Positions 19,716 to 30,998 of a stretch of 64,000 nt of DNA are shown one piece after another. A model generated the notes under the pieces. The model had not been told where the DNA came from. It saw nothing but the letters and a program-made list of their open reading frames with translations, and did not search any database. Source of the stretch: PKWO01 sp036384915 (GTDB taxonomy: Bacteria > Pseudomonadota > Gammaproteobacteria > Burkholderiales > Burkholderiaceae_D); assembly GCA_036384915.1 (NCBI GenBank), contig DASVLJ010000071.1:1-64000 (forward strand). Direction: 5' to 3'. Both the position numbers and the translations under genes were made by a program. Within the stretch, counting starts at the first letter, position 1. Each line of letters begins with the position of its first letter.

Positions 19716-22571
19716 ATGATGCAACAATACCAAGCAAATTCCTATCTGTTTGGTGGAAATGCTCCGTACGTCGAAGAGCTGTACGAAGCCTACCTCAATA
19801 ATCCCGGTTCGGTCCCTGACAACTGGCGTGCCTATTTTGATGCGATGCAGCATGTGCCTGCCGTCGATGGCACGACCAAGCCCGACGTCGCCCATGCCCC
19901 CGTCATCGCCTCGTTCGCCGAGCGCGCCAAGGCTGGCCCGATCCGCACCGTGTCGGCAGCCGCCGATGCCGAAATGGGCCGCAAGCGCATTGCAGTGACG
20001 CAATTGATCGCCGGCTACCGCTTCCTCGGCACGCGCTGGGCCAATCTGGACCCGCTGCAGCGCCAGGAACGTCCCGTGATTCCCGAACTGGAACCAAGCT
20101 CCTACGGCTTCACCGATGCCGACATGGACATCGTGTTCAATATCAGCAATACCTATTTCGGCAGTGAAAACGCCAGCCTGCGCGACCTGTTGAACGCGCT
20201 GCGCGATACCTATTGCCGCTCGATCGGCGCCGAATTCATGTACATCAGCGATCCCGCACAAAAGCGCTGGATCCAGGAACGCCTCGAAGGCACACGTTCC
20301 ACCCCTAACTTCTCGCCGGAAAAGAAGAAAGACATTCTCGACCGCCTGACGGCAGCCGAAGGTCTCGAACGCTACCTCCATACCAAGTACGTCGGCCAAA
20401 AGCGCTTTTCGCTCGAAGGCAGCGAAAGCTTCATCGCCTCGATTGACGAAACGATCCAGCGCGCCGGTGAAAAGGGCGTGCAGGAGATCGTCATCGGCAT
20501 GGCCCACCGCGGCCGTTTGAACGTGCTGGTCAACATCCTGGGTAAGACGCCGCAGGAACTGTTCTCCGAATTCGAAGGCAAGCACGCCGACGACCTGCCG
20601 GCAGGCGACGTGAAATACCACCAGGGCTTCTCGTCCGACGTGACGACCCCCGGCGGCCCGGTTCACCTGTCGCTCGCATTCAATCCCTCGCACCTGGAAA
20701 TCGTCAATCCCGTGGTGGAAGGTTCGGTCAAGGCGCGTATGGAGCGCCGCGGCGACAAGGACGGCTCGCAAGTGTTGCCCATCCTGGTTCACGGCGATGC
20801 CGCGTTCGCCGGCCAGGGCGTGGTCATGGAAACGCTGAATCTGGCGCAGACGCGCGGCTACGGCACGGGCGGTACGGTCCACATCATCATCAACAACCAG
20901 ATCGGCTTCACCACCTCCGACCCGCGCGACTCGCGCTCGACCTTGTACTGCTCCGACGTGGTCAAGATGATTGAAGCGCCGGTGCTGCACGTCAACGGCG
21001 ACGATCCCGAAGCCGTCATCCTGGCGACCCAGATCGCGCTCGACTACCGCATGCAGTTCAAGAAGGACGTCGTGGTCGACATCATCTGCTACCGCAAGCT
21101 TGGCCACAACGAGCAGGATACGCCGGCTTTGACCCAGCCCCTGATGTACAAGAAGATCGGCCAGCACCCCGGCACGCGCAAGCTCTACGCCGATAAGCTG
21201 GTCGCGCAAGGCGTGCTGCCGGTCGAGGGCGGCGACGCCATGGTCAAGGCTTACCGCGATGCGATGGATGCCGGCAAACACACGGTCGACCCTGTCATCT
21301 CTAACTTCAAGAGCAAGTACGCCGTCGACTGGATGCCCTTCCTGGGCCGCAAATGGACCGACGCCGCCGACACCGCCGTGCCGCTAGCCGAATTGAAGCG
21401 CCTCGCGGCACGCATCACTACGCTGCCCGACCACTTCAAGGTGCACGCCTTGGTGGAAAAGGTTCTGGCCGACCGTGCCGCCATGGGCAAGGGCGACCTG
21501 AATCTTGACTGGGGCATGGGCGAGCACCTGGCCTACGCCACGCTGGTCTCGTCCGGCTATGCCGTGCGCCTGACCGGCCAGGATGCCGGCCGCGGCACGT
21601 TCACGCACCGTCACGCCGTGCTGCACGACCAGAACCGTGAGCGCTGGGATGCCGGTACGTATATTCCCTTGCAAAACATCTCCGACCAGCAGGCGCCGTT
21701 TACGGTGATCGACTCGGTGCTGTCCGAAGAAGCCGTGCTCGGCTTCGAATACGGCTTCTCGACTGCCGAACCGAATGCGTTGACCATCTGGGAAGCCCAG
21801 TTCGGCGACTTCGCCAACGGCGCCCAGGTCGTGATCGACCAATTCATCAGCTCCGGCGAAGTGAAGTGGGGCCGCGCTTCCGGCCTGGTCATGATGCTGC
21901 CGCACGGCTACGAAGGCCAGGGTCCGGAACACTCTTCGGCACGCCTCGAGCGCTTCCTGCAGCTGTGCGCCGACAACAACATCCAGGTTGTCCAGCCGAC
22001 CACCGCCGCGCAAATCTTCCACGTGCTGCGCCGGCAGATGATCCGCCTGTTCCGCAAGCCGCTGGTGATCATGACGCCGAAGTCGCTGCTGCGTAACAAG
22101 GATGCGGGTTCGCCGCTGGCCGACCTGGCCAAGGGCCAGTTCCACACCGTCATCGGCGAAGTGGACGAAAAGATCGATCCGAAGAAGGTCAAGCGTGTGA
22201 TCGCCTGCTCGGGCAAGATTTACTACGACCTCGTCAATGCCCGCAAGGAACGCGCGCAAAACGACGTCGCCATCATCCGTATCGAACAGCTGTATCCGTT
22301 CCCGCACAAGGCTCTGGCAACCGAGCTCAAGAAATTCCCGGCATTTACGGAATTGGTGTGGGCCCAGGACGAGCCGCAAAACCAGGGTTCGTGGTTCCAG
22401 ATCCAGCACAACATCTTCGAAAACCTCGAAGAAGGCCAGAAGCTTGCCTATGCCGGCCGTCCCGCATCCGCGTCGCCTGCGGTCGGCTACTACGACAAGC
22501 ACTATGCGCAGTTGAAGGCCTTGCTCGATACCGCGTTTTCCAAGCTCAAAGGTTTCGTCCTGACGAAGTAA
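19716..22571 (+). CDS. sucA: 2-oxoglutarate dehydrogenase E1 component
   Basis: A 951-residue thiamine-diphosphate enzyme that decarboxylates 2-oxoglutarate and transfers the succinyl group to SucB. The N-terminal MMQQYQANSYLFGGNAPYVEELYEAY segment is the peripheral-subunit-binding-like region of OdhA proteins. AHRGRLNVLVNILGK (near 263), HGDAAFAGQG (near 352) and IIINNQIGFTT (near 392) mark the cofactor and active sites; the transketolase-like Pyr domain follows. It is first in sucA-sucB-lpd. Confidence 0.97.
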   Translation: MMQQYQANSYLFGGNAPYVEELYEAYLNNPGSVPDNWRAYFDAMQHVPAVDGTTKPDVAHAPVIASFAERAKAGPIRTVSAAADAEMGRKRIAVTQLIAGYRFLGTRWANLDPLQRQERPVIPELEPSSYGFTDADMDIVFNISNTYFGSENASLRDLLNALRDTYCRSIGAEFMYISDPAQKRWIQERLEGTRSTPNFSPEKKKDILDRLTAAEGLERYLHTKYVGQKRFSLEGSESFIASIDETIQRAGEKGVQEIVIGMAHRGRLNVLVNILGKTPQELFSEFEGKHADDLPAGDVKYHQGFSSDVTTPGGPVHLSLAFNPSHLEIVNPVVEGSVKARMERRGDKDGSQVLPILVHGDAAFAGQGVVMETLNLAQTRGYGTGGTVHIIINNQIGFTTSDPRDSRSTLYCSDVVKMIEAPVLHVNGDDPEAVILATQIALDYRMQFKKDVVVDIICYRKLGHNEQDTPALTQPLMYKKIGQHPGTRKLYADKLVAQGVLPVEGGDAMVKAYRDAMDAGKHTVDPVISNFKSKYAVDWMPFLGRKWTDAADTAVPLAELKRLAARITTLPDHFKVHALVEKVLADRAAMGKGDLNLDWGMGEHLAYATLVSSGYAVRLTGQDAGRGTFTHRHAVLHDQNRERWDAGTYIPLQNISDQQAPFTVIDSVLSEEAVLGFEYGFSTAEPNALTIWEAQFGDFANGAQVVIDQFISSGEVKWGRASGLVMMLPHGYEGQGPEHSSARLERFLQLCADNNIQVVQPTTAAQIFHVLRRQMIRLFRKPLVIMTPKSLLRNKDAGSPLADLAKGQFHTVIGEVDEKIDPKKVKRVIACSGKIYYDLVNARKERAQNDVAIIRIEQLYPFPHKALATELKKFPAFTELVWAQDEPQNQGSWFQIQHNIFENLEEGQKLAYAGRPASASPAVGYYDKHYAQLKALLDTAFSKLKGFVLTK

Positions 22572-22635
22572 CAGATATTGAGGCGCTGCTTCGGAAGCCG
22601 GAGTGGCGCTTGTACAACCCGATACGGAGATTTAC

Positions 22636-23925
22636 ATGGCAATTATCGAAGTCAAGGTTCCGCAACTGTCGGAATCCGTAGCAGAAGCAACCCTCTTGCA
22701 GTGGCATAAGAAAGTCGGCGAAACCGTTGCGCGCGACGAAAACCTGATCGACGTCGAAACCGACAAGGTCGTGCTGGAACTGCCGGCGCCGGAAGCCGGC
22801 GTCATCACCCAAATCATCGCCGCCGACGGCGCCACCGTCACGTCGGGCCAGATCATCGCGATGCTTGATACCGACGCCTCGGCCAAGCCGGCCCCGACCG
22901 AAGTCAAGGCCGTAGCGACACCGGCTCCGGCCGCGCCCGCCACCAATGTGGACCCGGTTTCCAACGCTATCTCGGCCTTGGCCGCCAAGGCTGCCGGCGT
23001 CGCCATGCCGTCCGCCGCGAAGATCCTTGCGGAAAACAACCTGTCCGCCTCGCACGTCGAAGGCACGGGCAAGGATGGCCGCGTCACCAAGGGCGACGCC
23101 CTGGCCGCCGTCGCCGGCAACAAGACGCCTGTTGCCGTGCCGCCCCCGGTTGCCGCGCCCGCCGCGCCCGCCAAGCCGGCCTTGCAGCAAGTCAGCGCCG
23201 CAGTCAGCCTCGGCGACCTGGGCGACCGCCCCGAAGAGCGTGTGCCGATGAGCCGCCTGCGCGCCCGTATCGCCGAGCGCCTGGTGCAATCGCAATCGAC
23301 CAACGCCATCCTGACGACCTTCAACGAAGTCAACATGCAGCCGGTCATGGACCTGCGCACGAAGTACAAGGACAAGTTCGAGAAGGAACACGGCGTCAAG
23401 CTGGGTTTCATGTCCTTCTTCGTCAAGGCCGCCGTTGCCGCGCTGAAGAAGTACCCGATCATCAACGCCTCGGTCGACGGTAACGATATCGTCTATCACG
23501 GCTACTTCGACATCGGTATCGCTGTCGGTTCGCCGCGCGGCCTGGTGGTGCCCATCCTGCGCAATGCCGATCAAATGTCGATTGCCGACATCGAAAAGAA
23601 GATCGGCGAATTCGGCGTCAAGGCCAAGGACGGCAAACTGACGCTGGAAGACCTGACCGGCGGCACGTTCTCGATCTCCAACGGCGGCACCTTCGGCTCC
23701 ATGCTCTCGACGCCCATCATCAACCCGCCGCAATCGGCCATCCTGGGCGTGCACGCGACCAAGGACCGCGCCGTGGTGGAAAACGGCCAGATCGTCATCC
23801 GTCCGATGAACTACCTCGCCATGTCCTACGACCACCGCATCATCGACGGCCGCGAAGCCGTCTTGGGCCTGGTGGCAATGAAGGAAGCGCTGGAAGACCC
23901 GGCCCGCCTGCTGCTCGACCTCTAA
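22636..23925 (+). CDS. sucB: Dihydrolipoamide succinyltransferase (E2 of 2-oxoglutarate dehydrogenase)
   Basis: A 429-residue protein starting at ATG 22636 (MAIIEVKVPQLSES). The lipoyl domain (1-77) carries K44 in ETDKVVLE, the lipoylation site. After an Ala/Pro linker a peripheral-subunit-binding domain (about 115-150) follows, then the catalytic domain (200-429) with SYDHRIIDGREAV holding the active-site histidine and aspartate. It forms the core of the complex, with SucA and the E3 encoded next. A REP-like hairpin fills the gap to lpd. Confidence 0.96.
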   Translation: MAIIEVKVPQLSESVAEATLLQWHKKVGETVARDENLIDVETDKVVLELPAPEAGVITQIIAADGATVTSGQIIAMLDTDASAKPAPTEVKAVATPAPAAPATNVDPVSNAISALAAKAAGVAMPSAAKILAENNLSASHVEGTGKDGRVTKGDALAAVAGNKTPVAVPPPVAAPAAPAKPALQQVSAAVSLGDLGDRPEERVPMSRLRARIAERLVQSQSTNAILTTFNEVNMQPVMDLRTKYKDKFEKEHGVKLGFMSFFVKAAVAALKKYPIINASVDGNDIVYHGYFDIGIAVGSPRGLVVPILRNADQMSIADIEKKIGEFGVKAKDGKLTLEDLTGGTFSISNGGTFGSMLSTPIINPPQSAILGVHATKDRAVVENGQIVIRPMNYLAMSYDHRIIDGREAVLGLVAMKEALEDPARLLLDL

Positions 23926-23934
23926 CCCGTGAGA

Positions 23935-23973
23935 ACCCCTCTCCCGCAAGCGGGAGAGGGGTAGGGGAGAGGG
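23935..23973. repeat. REP-like hairpin, copy A (between sucB and lpd)
   Basis: CCCCTCTCCCGC (23936-23947) pairs perfectly with GCGGGAGAGGGG (23950-23961) around a two-base loop and is followed by the tail TAGGGGAGAGGG. The same hairpin-plus-tail plan recurs twice after lpd. Confidence 0.8.
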
Positions 23974-24071
23974 TGATCGCGAACCGAATGCGATTGATCA
24001 ACCTCTGCCCGCTTCTTCGTTTCTCAGCCGGAGCGCTTGCCTCCGCGAACCGATAAGATAGGCAAATCACC

Positions 24072-25499
<1,428 letters not shown>

Positions 25500-25503
25500 T
25501 GTA

Positions 25504-25678
25504 ACCCCCTCCCGCTTGCGGGAGGGGCGGGCCTCGCAGGATAGGGGAGAGGGCGTGTGCGATTTGGCGGCAGACAGGTAGATTGCCTGTCGGGTTGCAT
25601 TTCCTATTGACTCAGGGAGCGAGCCAAATCGCGACGCTGCTCTCCCCGGCCCCTCTCCCGTCTGTGGGCGAGGGGAGC
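25504..25678. repeat. Inverted pair of REP-like hairpins (copies B and C) after lpd
   Basis: Copy B has CCCCTCCCGC (25506-25515) pairing with GCGGGAGGGG (25518-25527), then GGGGAGAGGG and GCGATTTGGC (25559-25568). Copy C is the same plan inverted: GCCAAATCGC (25623-25632), CTCTCCCC, then CCCCTCTCCCG with an imperfect partner ending near 25677. The two units face each other with a small ACAGG/CCTGT hairpin at 25574-25590 between them, like a bacterial interspersed mosaic element. Confidence 0.75.
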
Positions 25679-25707
25679 AACACCAATAAAAGCCGCACTT
25701 CCATCTC

Positions 25708-26805
25708 GTGAACGTCGAAGACTACTACCAGCAAGCCATCAGCCAGCGCGGTTTCACGGCCGATCCGGCGCAGCGCGAAGCGGTCCGCCGCCTGCAAGCC
25801 ATCTATGACGAATGGGTGGAGTACAAGGCGCAGCGCTCCACGCCCTTGCGTCGCCTGATCATCCGCCCCGAGGTGCCGCGCGGCATTTACATGTGGGGCG
25901 GGGTGGGACGCGGCAAGTCCTTCCTGATGGACAGCTTTTACTCCGTCGTGCCGGTGGTGCGCAAGACGCGCCTGCACTTCCATGAATTCATGCGCGGTGT
26001 GCACCGCGAGCTCGATGAATTGAAAGGCATGGCCGATCCGCTCAACGAGGTGGCCAACCGCATTGCCAAGAAATACCGCCTGATCTGCTTCGACGAATTC
26101 CATGTCTCGGACGTGGCCGACGCCATGATCCTGTACAACCTGTTGAAGGCCTTGTTCGACAACAGGGTGTCGTTCATCATGACCTCGAACTACGAGCCCG
26201 ATACGCTGTACCCGGACGGCTTGCACCGCGACCGCCTGCTGCCGACGATCGCGCTGCTGAAGGAAAAGCTCGATATCCTGAACGTCGATGCCGGGACGGA
26301 CTACCGCAAGAAGGCGATGGAGCAGGTGGTGGCATACCATACGCCGCTCGGCGCGGCTGTGGACCAGGCCTTGCGTGACGCTTTCGCCGGCGTGGCGGAA
26401 ACGGCGGACCAAGACCCGAAGATCAATATCGAGGCGCGCGAAATCCGCGCCCTGAGGCGCGCCGGCGGGGTGATCTGGTTCGACTTCGCCACCTTGTGCG
26501 GCGGACCGCGCTCGCAAAACGATTACCTCGAAATTGCCAGTCGTTTCCACACGGTGATTCTGTCTTCCGTGCCGCGCATGTCGGTGTCCATGTCGTCCGA
26601 GGCGCGCCGCTTCACCTGGTTGATCGACGTCTTGTACGATCACAAAGTCAAACTCATCATGTCGGCCGAAGTCGAGCCAGAGCTGTTGTATACGGATGGC
26701 GTGCTGGCAAACGAGTTTCATCGCACAGTCTCGCGTATCATAGAGATGCAGTCGGCCGAGTACATGAACGCGGAACGCCGCAGCGTCGCCGATAGCATTG
26801 CCTAA
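25708..26805 (+). CDS. zapE: Cell division protein ZapE (AFG1-like ATPase)
   Basis: A 365-residue ATPase starting at GTG 25708. The Walker A motif GGVGRGKS is at about residues 53-61 and Walker B is LICFDEF at about 127; the TSNYEPDTLYPDGLHRDR segment and the GGVIWFDFATLC stretch are typical of the ZapE/AFG1 family. In E. coli ZapE interacts with FtsZ. It is separated from lpd by the REP-like repeats and is followed after 16 bases by a secreted protein gene. Confidence 0.92.
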   Translation: MNVEDYYQQAISQRGFTADPAQREAVRRLQAIYDEWVEYKAQRSTPLRRLIIRPEVPRGIYMWGGVGRGKSFLMDSFYSVVPVVRKTRLHFHEFMRGVHRELDELKGMADPLNEVANRIAKKYRLICFDEFHVSDVADAMILYNLLKALFDNRVSFIMTSNYEPDTLYPDGLHRDRLLPTIALLKEKLDILNVDAGTDYRKKAMEQVVAYHTPLGAAVDQALRDAFAGVAETADQDPKINIEAREIRALRRAGGVIWFDFATLCGGPRSQNDYLEIASRFHTVILSSVPRMSVSMSSEARRFTWLIDVLYDHKVKLIMSAEVEPELLYTDGVLANEFHRTVSRIIEMQSAEYMNAERRSVADSIA

Positions 26806-26821
26806 AATACCGGGAATACGC

Positions 26822-27577
26822 ATGAATTTGACGAAAAGCACTGTGGGGCTGTTGGCCATCCTGATGTTGGCCCGGGCAGGAAGCGTCTGGGCCGAAGACT
26901 TGACGCCTGACGGCTTGGCTGCCAAGTATCCCAGCGGCTCGATCCAGACACAGGAAACGGCGGAACAGGCCTTGCGCGAAGTCGATCAGCAGCGCGGCGC
27001 CGTCGAGCAAAAATTCGCCGATCAGCAGCACGGCTGCTATTCCAAGTTCTTTGCCACCAAGTGCCTCGATGCAGCCAAGGAAGAGCGCCGTGTCGCGCTG
27101 GCGCAGATTCGCAAGGTCGAGGTCGACGCCAATGCCTATATCCGTGCCGCCCGCGTCGTCGAGCGCGACCGCAATCTGGCGGAAAAGCGCGCACGCGATG
27201 CCGCCAATCCGCCCAAGCCGCTTGGCGAAGCCGCCTCCAAACAAAGCGGCCAAACTTCGTCGCACGACCCAAACGAAGGCGAACGCCGTATTACCGCGCA
27301 TGAGGCCAAGTTAAAGGCCGCGCAACAGAATGAGGCGGCCAATGCTGCCGACCGGGCGGCCAAGGTCGAGGCTTACAACAAGAAAGTAGCCGACGCCGAG
27401 CAGCGTCAACGCGAAGTTGCGCAAAAGAAGGCGGAAAAACAAAAAGAGGCGGAGCAGAAGGCTGCCAAGGCGGCAAAAGCGCAACAGGATGCCGCTTCCA
27501 AGGCTCAGGTCCCCGCGTCTGCTTCGGGATCGGGATCCGCTTCGGCGCCGGGCGCGACGCCTGCCCCGAAGCCCTGA
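26822..27577 (+). CDS. Periplasmic coiled-coil protein of unknown function
   Basis: A 251-residue protein from ATG 26822 with a signal peptide (about 1-25, ending SVWAED). The mature part is rich in Ala, Lys, Gln and Glu, with long heptad-like helices (about 40-115 and 150-225) and a low-complexity Ala/Ser/Pro tail. Two cysteines in CYSKFFATKCLD (about 71-80) could form a disulfide. An alternative TTG start at 26798 would overlap zapE and weaken the signal peptide. I do not recognise the family; it lies close behind zapE and may be co-transcribed. Confidence 0.7.
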   Translation: MNLTKSTVGLLAILMLARAGSVWAEDLTPDGLAAKYPSGSIQTQETAEQALREVDQQRGAVEQKFADQQHGCYSKFFATKCLDAAKEERRVALAQIRKVEVDANAYIRAARVVERDRNLAEKRARDAANPPKPLGEAASKQSGQTSSHDPNEGERRITAHEAKLKAAQQNEAANAADRAAKVEAYNKKVADAEQRQREVAQKKAEKQKEAEQKAAKAAKAQQDAASKAQVPASASGSGSASAPGATPAPKP

Positions 27578-27588
27578 GCTTTCGCCAC

Positions 27589-28395
27589 TTACACGGCGCG
27601 GCGCATCTTCATCGCCGTGTAATCCTTGACCTTTTCCGGCGGCGGCACGAGCTTGACAATTGCCAGAGTGCAATTGTCCGCGATCGAGCCGAAAGCACGC
27701 TCACGTGCCTTGGTGATCAGCATTTCCGACGCCAGACGCGGAGAATTCATTGCAATCGCAGCGCCCAGTTCGGCATTGGTGAAGTAATGCCATAAGCCGT
27801 CGGAGCAAAGCAGAAAGGCATCGCCCGCCTTCAAGCCGTCGTAACGCTTGACCGGCACGAACAGTTCATTGGTCTTGTGCCCCAGCACGTTGACCAGCAG
27901 GTTCGACAGCTTGTGCCCTTTGGCTTCTTCCTTGGTCAACTTGCCTTCGGCAACCAGTTTTTCCACCAGCGAGTGGTCTACCGTGTGCTCGGCGAAATTG
28001 GGGCCGTCGAAACGGTAGAGCCGCGAGTCGCCGACGTGAGCCCAGTAGGCCGTGCCCTCCGGGGTCAACACCAGCACCACCATGGTGCTATGCGGCTGTT
28101 TCTCCGACGAAAAAGCGGTGAGGTTGATAACCGTATGCGCTTCCTTGCCGATATTTTCCAGCATGGCCTCGACGGTATCGGTCTGGGGCGAAAAATGCTC
28201 GAAATTCTGTTGTGCGGTGCGGATCACTTGTTCGGCTGCCATTGCGCCGCCGCTCAAGCCGCCCATGCCATCGGCCAGCACCGCCATCATGTAGCCAGGC
28301 GCCTTGGGCGCTACGAACAGGGCGGAACGGTCCTGTTGTTCGCTGCGATCGCCGATATGTTGTCCTGTACCGGCTTCGATCTTGTATTGGCTCAT
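27589..28395 (-). CDS. PP2C-family serine/threonine phosphatase
   Basis: A 268-residue protein starting at ATG 28395 (MSQYKIEAGTGQHIGDRSEQQD). The PP2C metal-binding and catalytic motifs are present in order: GDRSEQQDR, VLADGMGG, AHVGDSRLYR, LLCSDGLW and a final ADNCTLAIV. It is soluble and without fused domains, like the Stp/PppA type that dephosphorylates Ser/Thr kinase targets. No kinase gene is nearby. It converges on the coiled-coil protein gene and diverges from the DUF465 gene. Confidence 0.9.
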   Translation of the reverse strand: MSQYKIEAGTGQHIGDRSEQQDRSALFVAPKAPGYMMAVLADGMGGLSGGAMAAEQVIRTAQQNFEHFSPQTDTVEAMLENIGKEAHTVINLTAFSSEKQPHSTMVVLVLTPEGTAYWAHVGDSRLYRFDGPNFAEHTVDHSLVEKLVAEGKLTKEEAKGHKLSNLLVNVLGHKTNELFVPVKRYDGLKAGDAFLLCSDGLWHYFTNAELGAAIAMNSPRLASEMLITKARERAFGSIADNCTLAIVKLVPPPEKVKDYTAMKMRRAV

Positions 28396-28656
28396 TGAAT
28401 ATGGTCGAGTAAACTTGGATACAACCAAGCTGGTAAAGCGATTATCCTACCGGATATTCTTAAAAATACAATTCCATGGCAACAATTTGTAACGACATGC
28501 TGAGCCGCTTGCCAGACCCGGCAATGGTAACCGAGTCGATGGCGGGAGGAAACATCCCCGCAATAAAATTGCGCCGACCGGGATATTTCTGTTTTGGTCA
28601 CGGCTTTGACTCGAGGTTTCGATTATTTCCGCCAAGCTTGTGACACAATATCGCTC

Positions 28657-28857
28657 ATGACTTCAACCGAAGATATCAAGCGCCGCATCGTCGAACTCGA
28701 GGTGGAGCACCGCGACCTCGACGCGGTGATCGACACGCTCGCGCGCGATGGACGCCACGAAGAGCTGCAATTGCGCCGCCTGAAAAAGCGCAAGCTCCAG
28801 CTCAAGGACCATATCACGCTGTTGAAGATGCAATTGATTCCCGACATTCCCGCCTGA
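28657..28857 (+). CDS. DUF465 (YdcH-like) small protein
   Basis: A 66-residue, highly charged helical protein (MTSTEDIKRRIVELEVEHRDLDAVI...). The pattern of an ELExEHRxLDxxI helix followed by RLKKRKLQLKDHI matches DUF465/YdcH, a family of small helical proteins of unknown function. The start at 28657 is preferred over longer starts for which there is no family support. Its stop is two bases before the start of the helicase gene, so the two are co-translated. Confidence 0.85.
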   Translation: MTSTEDIKRRIVELEVEHRDLDAVIDTLARDGRHEELQLRRLKKRKLQLKDHITLLKMQLIPDIPA

Positions 28858-28859
28858 TT

Positions 28860-30854
28860 TTGACTGAAGCCAATCCCGAGCCGCAATCCGAAGCGGATAA
28901 TGCCGGCTGCCACGATTCCGACATCGAAAGGCTGTTCGCCGCCGACGGGCAATTGAGCCAGGCGGTGGCCGGCTTCCGTCCGCGCGCGCCGCAAACCGAG
29001 ATGGCCAAGGCGATTGCCGATGCCATCGCCGAACGCAGGACCCTGATCGCCGAAGCCGGCACGGGCACCGGCAAAACCTTTGCCTACCTGGTTCCGGCGC
29101 TGCTCTGGGGCGGCAAGGTCATCGTCTCCACCGGCACCAAGAACCTGCAAGACCAGCTTTATCTGCGCGATATTCCTACCGTGCGCAAGGCCTTGAATGC
29201 GCCCGTATCGGTTGCCTTGCTCAAGGGAAGGGCCAACTATGTCTGCCACTTCCACCTCGAACGCACGTTGCAGAACGGCCGCCTGATCACCCGCGACGAC
29301 GTGGGTTACCTGCGTGACATCTCGCGCTTCGTCAAGACCACGAGTTCGGGCGATAAATCGGAGCTGTCGCGCGTGCCGGAAACCGCGCCGATCTGGGGCC
29401 TTGTGACCTCGACCCGCGACAATTGCCTCGGTGCAGAATGCCAGTACTACCAGGATTGCTTCGTCATGAAAGCGCGCAAGGAAGCGCAGCAAGCCGATGT
29501 GGTGGTGGTGAACCACCATCTGTTCTTTGCCGACGTGGCCCTGAAGGATACCGGCGTGGCCGAGCTGCTGCCTTCCGCCAATACCGTGATCTTCGACGAA
29601 GCGCACCAATTGCCCGAGACTGCCACGCTGTTTTTCGGCGATACGGTCTCGACCTCCATGGTCATCGAACTGTGCCGCGACGTGCAAGCCGAGGGCCTGG
29701 CGCATGCGCGCGACGGCGCCGACTGGGCCAAGGTCACGGGTACGGTGGACCGCGCTGCGCGCGACTTGCGCCTCACCTTTCCGCAGGATTCCGTGCGCCT
29801 GGCGCTGAACCAGATCGCCGAATCTTCACACTTCTTCCCCGCGCTCGAGACGCTCAAGACTGAATTGCACAGCCTGATCGATGTGCTGGAAAACCAGGCT
29901 GAGCGCGCCGAAACCATCGAGCAATGCCGCCAGCGTGCCTTGGCGCTGGAGGCCCAATTGACGCGCTGGAACGCGCCTGGTGCGGCCGGGCAGGGGGATG
30001 AAGAGCGCGTGCTCTGGGTCGAAGCGTTTGCCTCGTCGCTGCAATTGCACCAGACCCCGCTGTCGATCGCACCGATCTTCAACAAGCAGCGGGAGGGCTC
30101 GCCGCGCGCCTGGATATTCACCTCGGCCACGCTGGCGGTGAAAAACGACTTCAATCACTACATGAGCCAGATGGGGTTGGCCGATGCGGAAGCGAAAAGC
30201 TGGCCCAGTCCGTTCGACTATCAGAACCAGGGCTTGCTTTACGTGCCGCAAAACCTGCCGCAACCCAATGCCATCGACTACAACGATGCCGTGGTCGATG
30301 CCGCTTTGCCAATGATCGAAGCCTCCGGCGGGCGCGCTTTTTTGCTGTGCACCACGATTCGCGCCGTCAATCGCGCAGCCGAGCGGCTGCGCGAGGAATT
30401 TGCCAGGCGCGGCCATGATTTCCCCTTGATGGTGCAAGGCGAAGCCGGCCGCACCGAGCTGCTCGACCGCTTCCGCAAGGCCGGCAATGCCGTGCTGATC
30501 GGCAGCCAAAGCTTCTGGGAAGGCGTGGACGTGCGCGGCGATGCGCTTTCGCTGGTCATCATCGACAAGCTGCCGTTTGCGCCGCCGGACGACCCCGTGC
30601 TGGCAGCGCGCATCGACGTCATGCAGAGGAACGGCTTGAACGGCTTCATGCATCATCAACTGCCCGAAGCCATCATCAACCTCAAGCAGGGGGCCGGGCG
30701 CCTGATCCGCGATGAAACCGACCGCGGCGTCTTGATGATCTGCGACCCGCGCCTGATTTCCAAACCCTACGGCAGACGCATCTGGCAAAGCCTTCCGGCC
30801 TTCGCGCGCACGCGCGAACTTGACGTGGCACAGGCATTCTTTTCGCAACATTAG
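28860..30854 (+). CDS. DinG/YoaA-type ATP-dependent DNA helicase
   Basis: A 664-residue superfamily 2 helicase of the XPD/DinG group. Walker A is AGTGTGKT with K72, the DEAH box is at 246-249, and four cysteines (C129, C189, C194, C200) are placed to bind the Fe-S cluster of this family. The later motifs include GSQSFWEGVD and QGAGRLIRDETD. The start is a TTG two bases after the DUF465 gene, the only one that keeps the N-terminus intact. The length and architecture fit YoaA more than E. coli DinG; both unwind DNA during repair. Confidence 0.9.
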   Translation: MTEANPEPQSEADNAGCHDSDIERLFAADGQLSQAVAGFRPRAPQTEMAKAIADAIAERRTLIAEAGTGTGKTFAYLVPALLWGGKVIVSTGTKNLQDQLYLRDIPTVRKALNAPVSVALLKGRANYVCHFHLERTLQNGRLITRDDVGYLRDISRFVKTTSSGDKSELSRVPETAPIWGLVTSTRDNCLGAECQYYQDCFVMKARKEAQQADVVVVNHHLFFADVALKDTGVAELLPSANTVIFDEAHQLPETATLFFGDTVSTSMVIELCRDVQAEGLAHARDGADWAKVTGTVDRAARDLRLTFPQDSVRLALNQIAESSHFFPALETLKTELHSLIDVLENQAERAETIEQCRQRALALEAQLTRWNAPGAAGQGDEERVLWVEAFASSLQLHQTPLSIAPIFNKQREGSPRAWIFTSATLAVKNDFNHYMSQMGLADAEAKSWPSPFDYQNQGLLYVPQNLPQPNAIDYNDAVVDAALPMIEASGGRAFLLCTTIRAVNRAAERLREEFARRGHDFPLMVQGEAGRTELLDRFRKAGNAVLIGSQSFWEGVDVRGDALSLVIIDKLPFAPPDDPVLAARIDVMQRNGLNGFMHHQLPEAIINLKQGAGRLIRDETDRGVLMICDPRLISKPYGRRIWQSLPAFARTRELDVAQAFFSQH

Positions 30855-30998
30855 CAAATAGTTACGCAGTGCAACATTTGGCATTCAATGTCACAATGGA
30901 GCCGGGTCATCATAGGCATATGCGGTATTGACTGCCTGAATGGCTACCAAGAATACAAATAAAGCGGCCTGCACCGCAGGACAATTATTCAACAGGCT

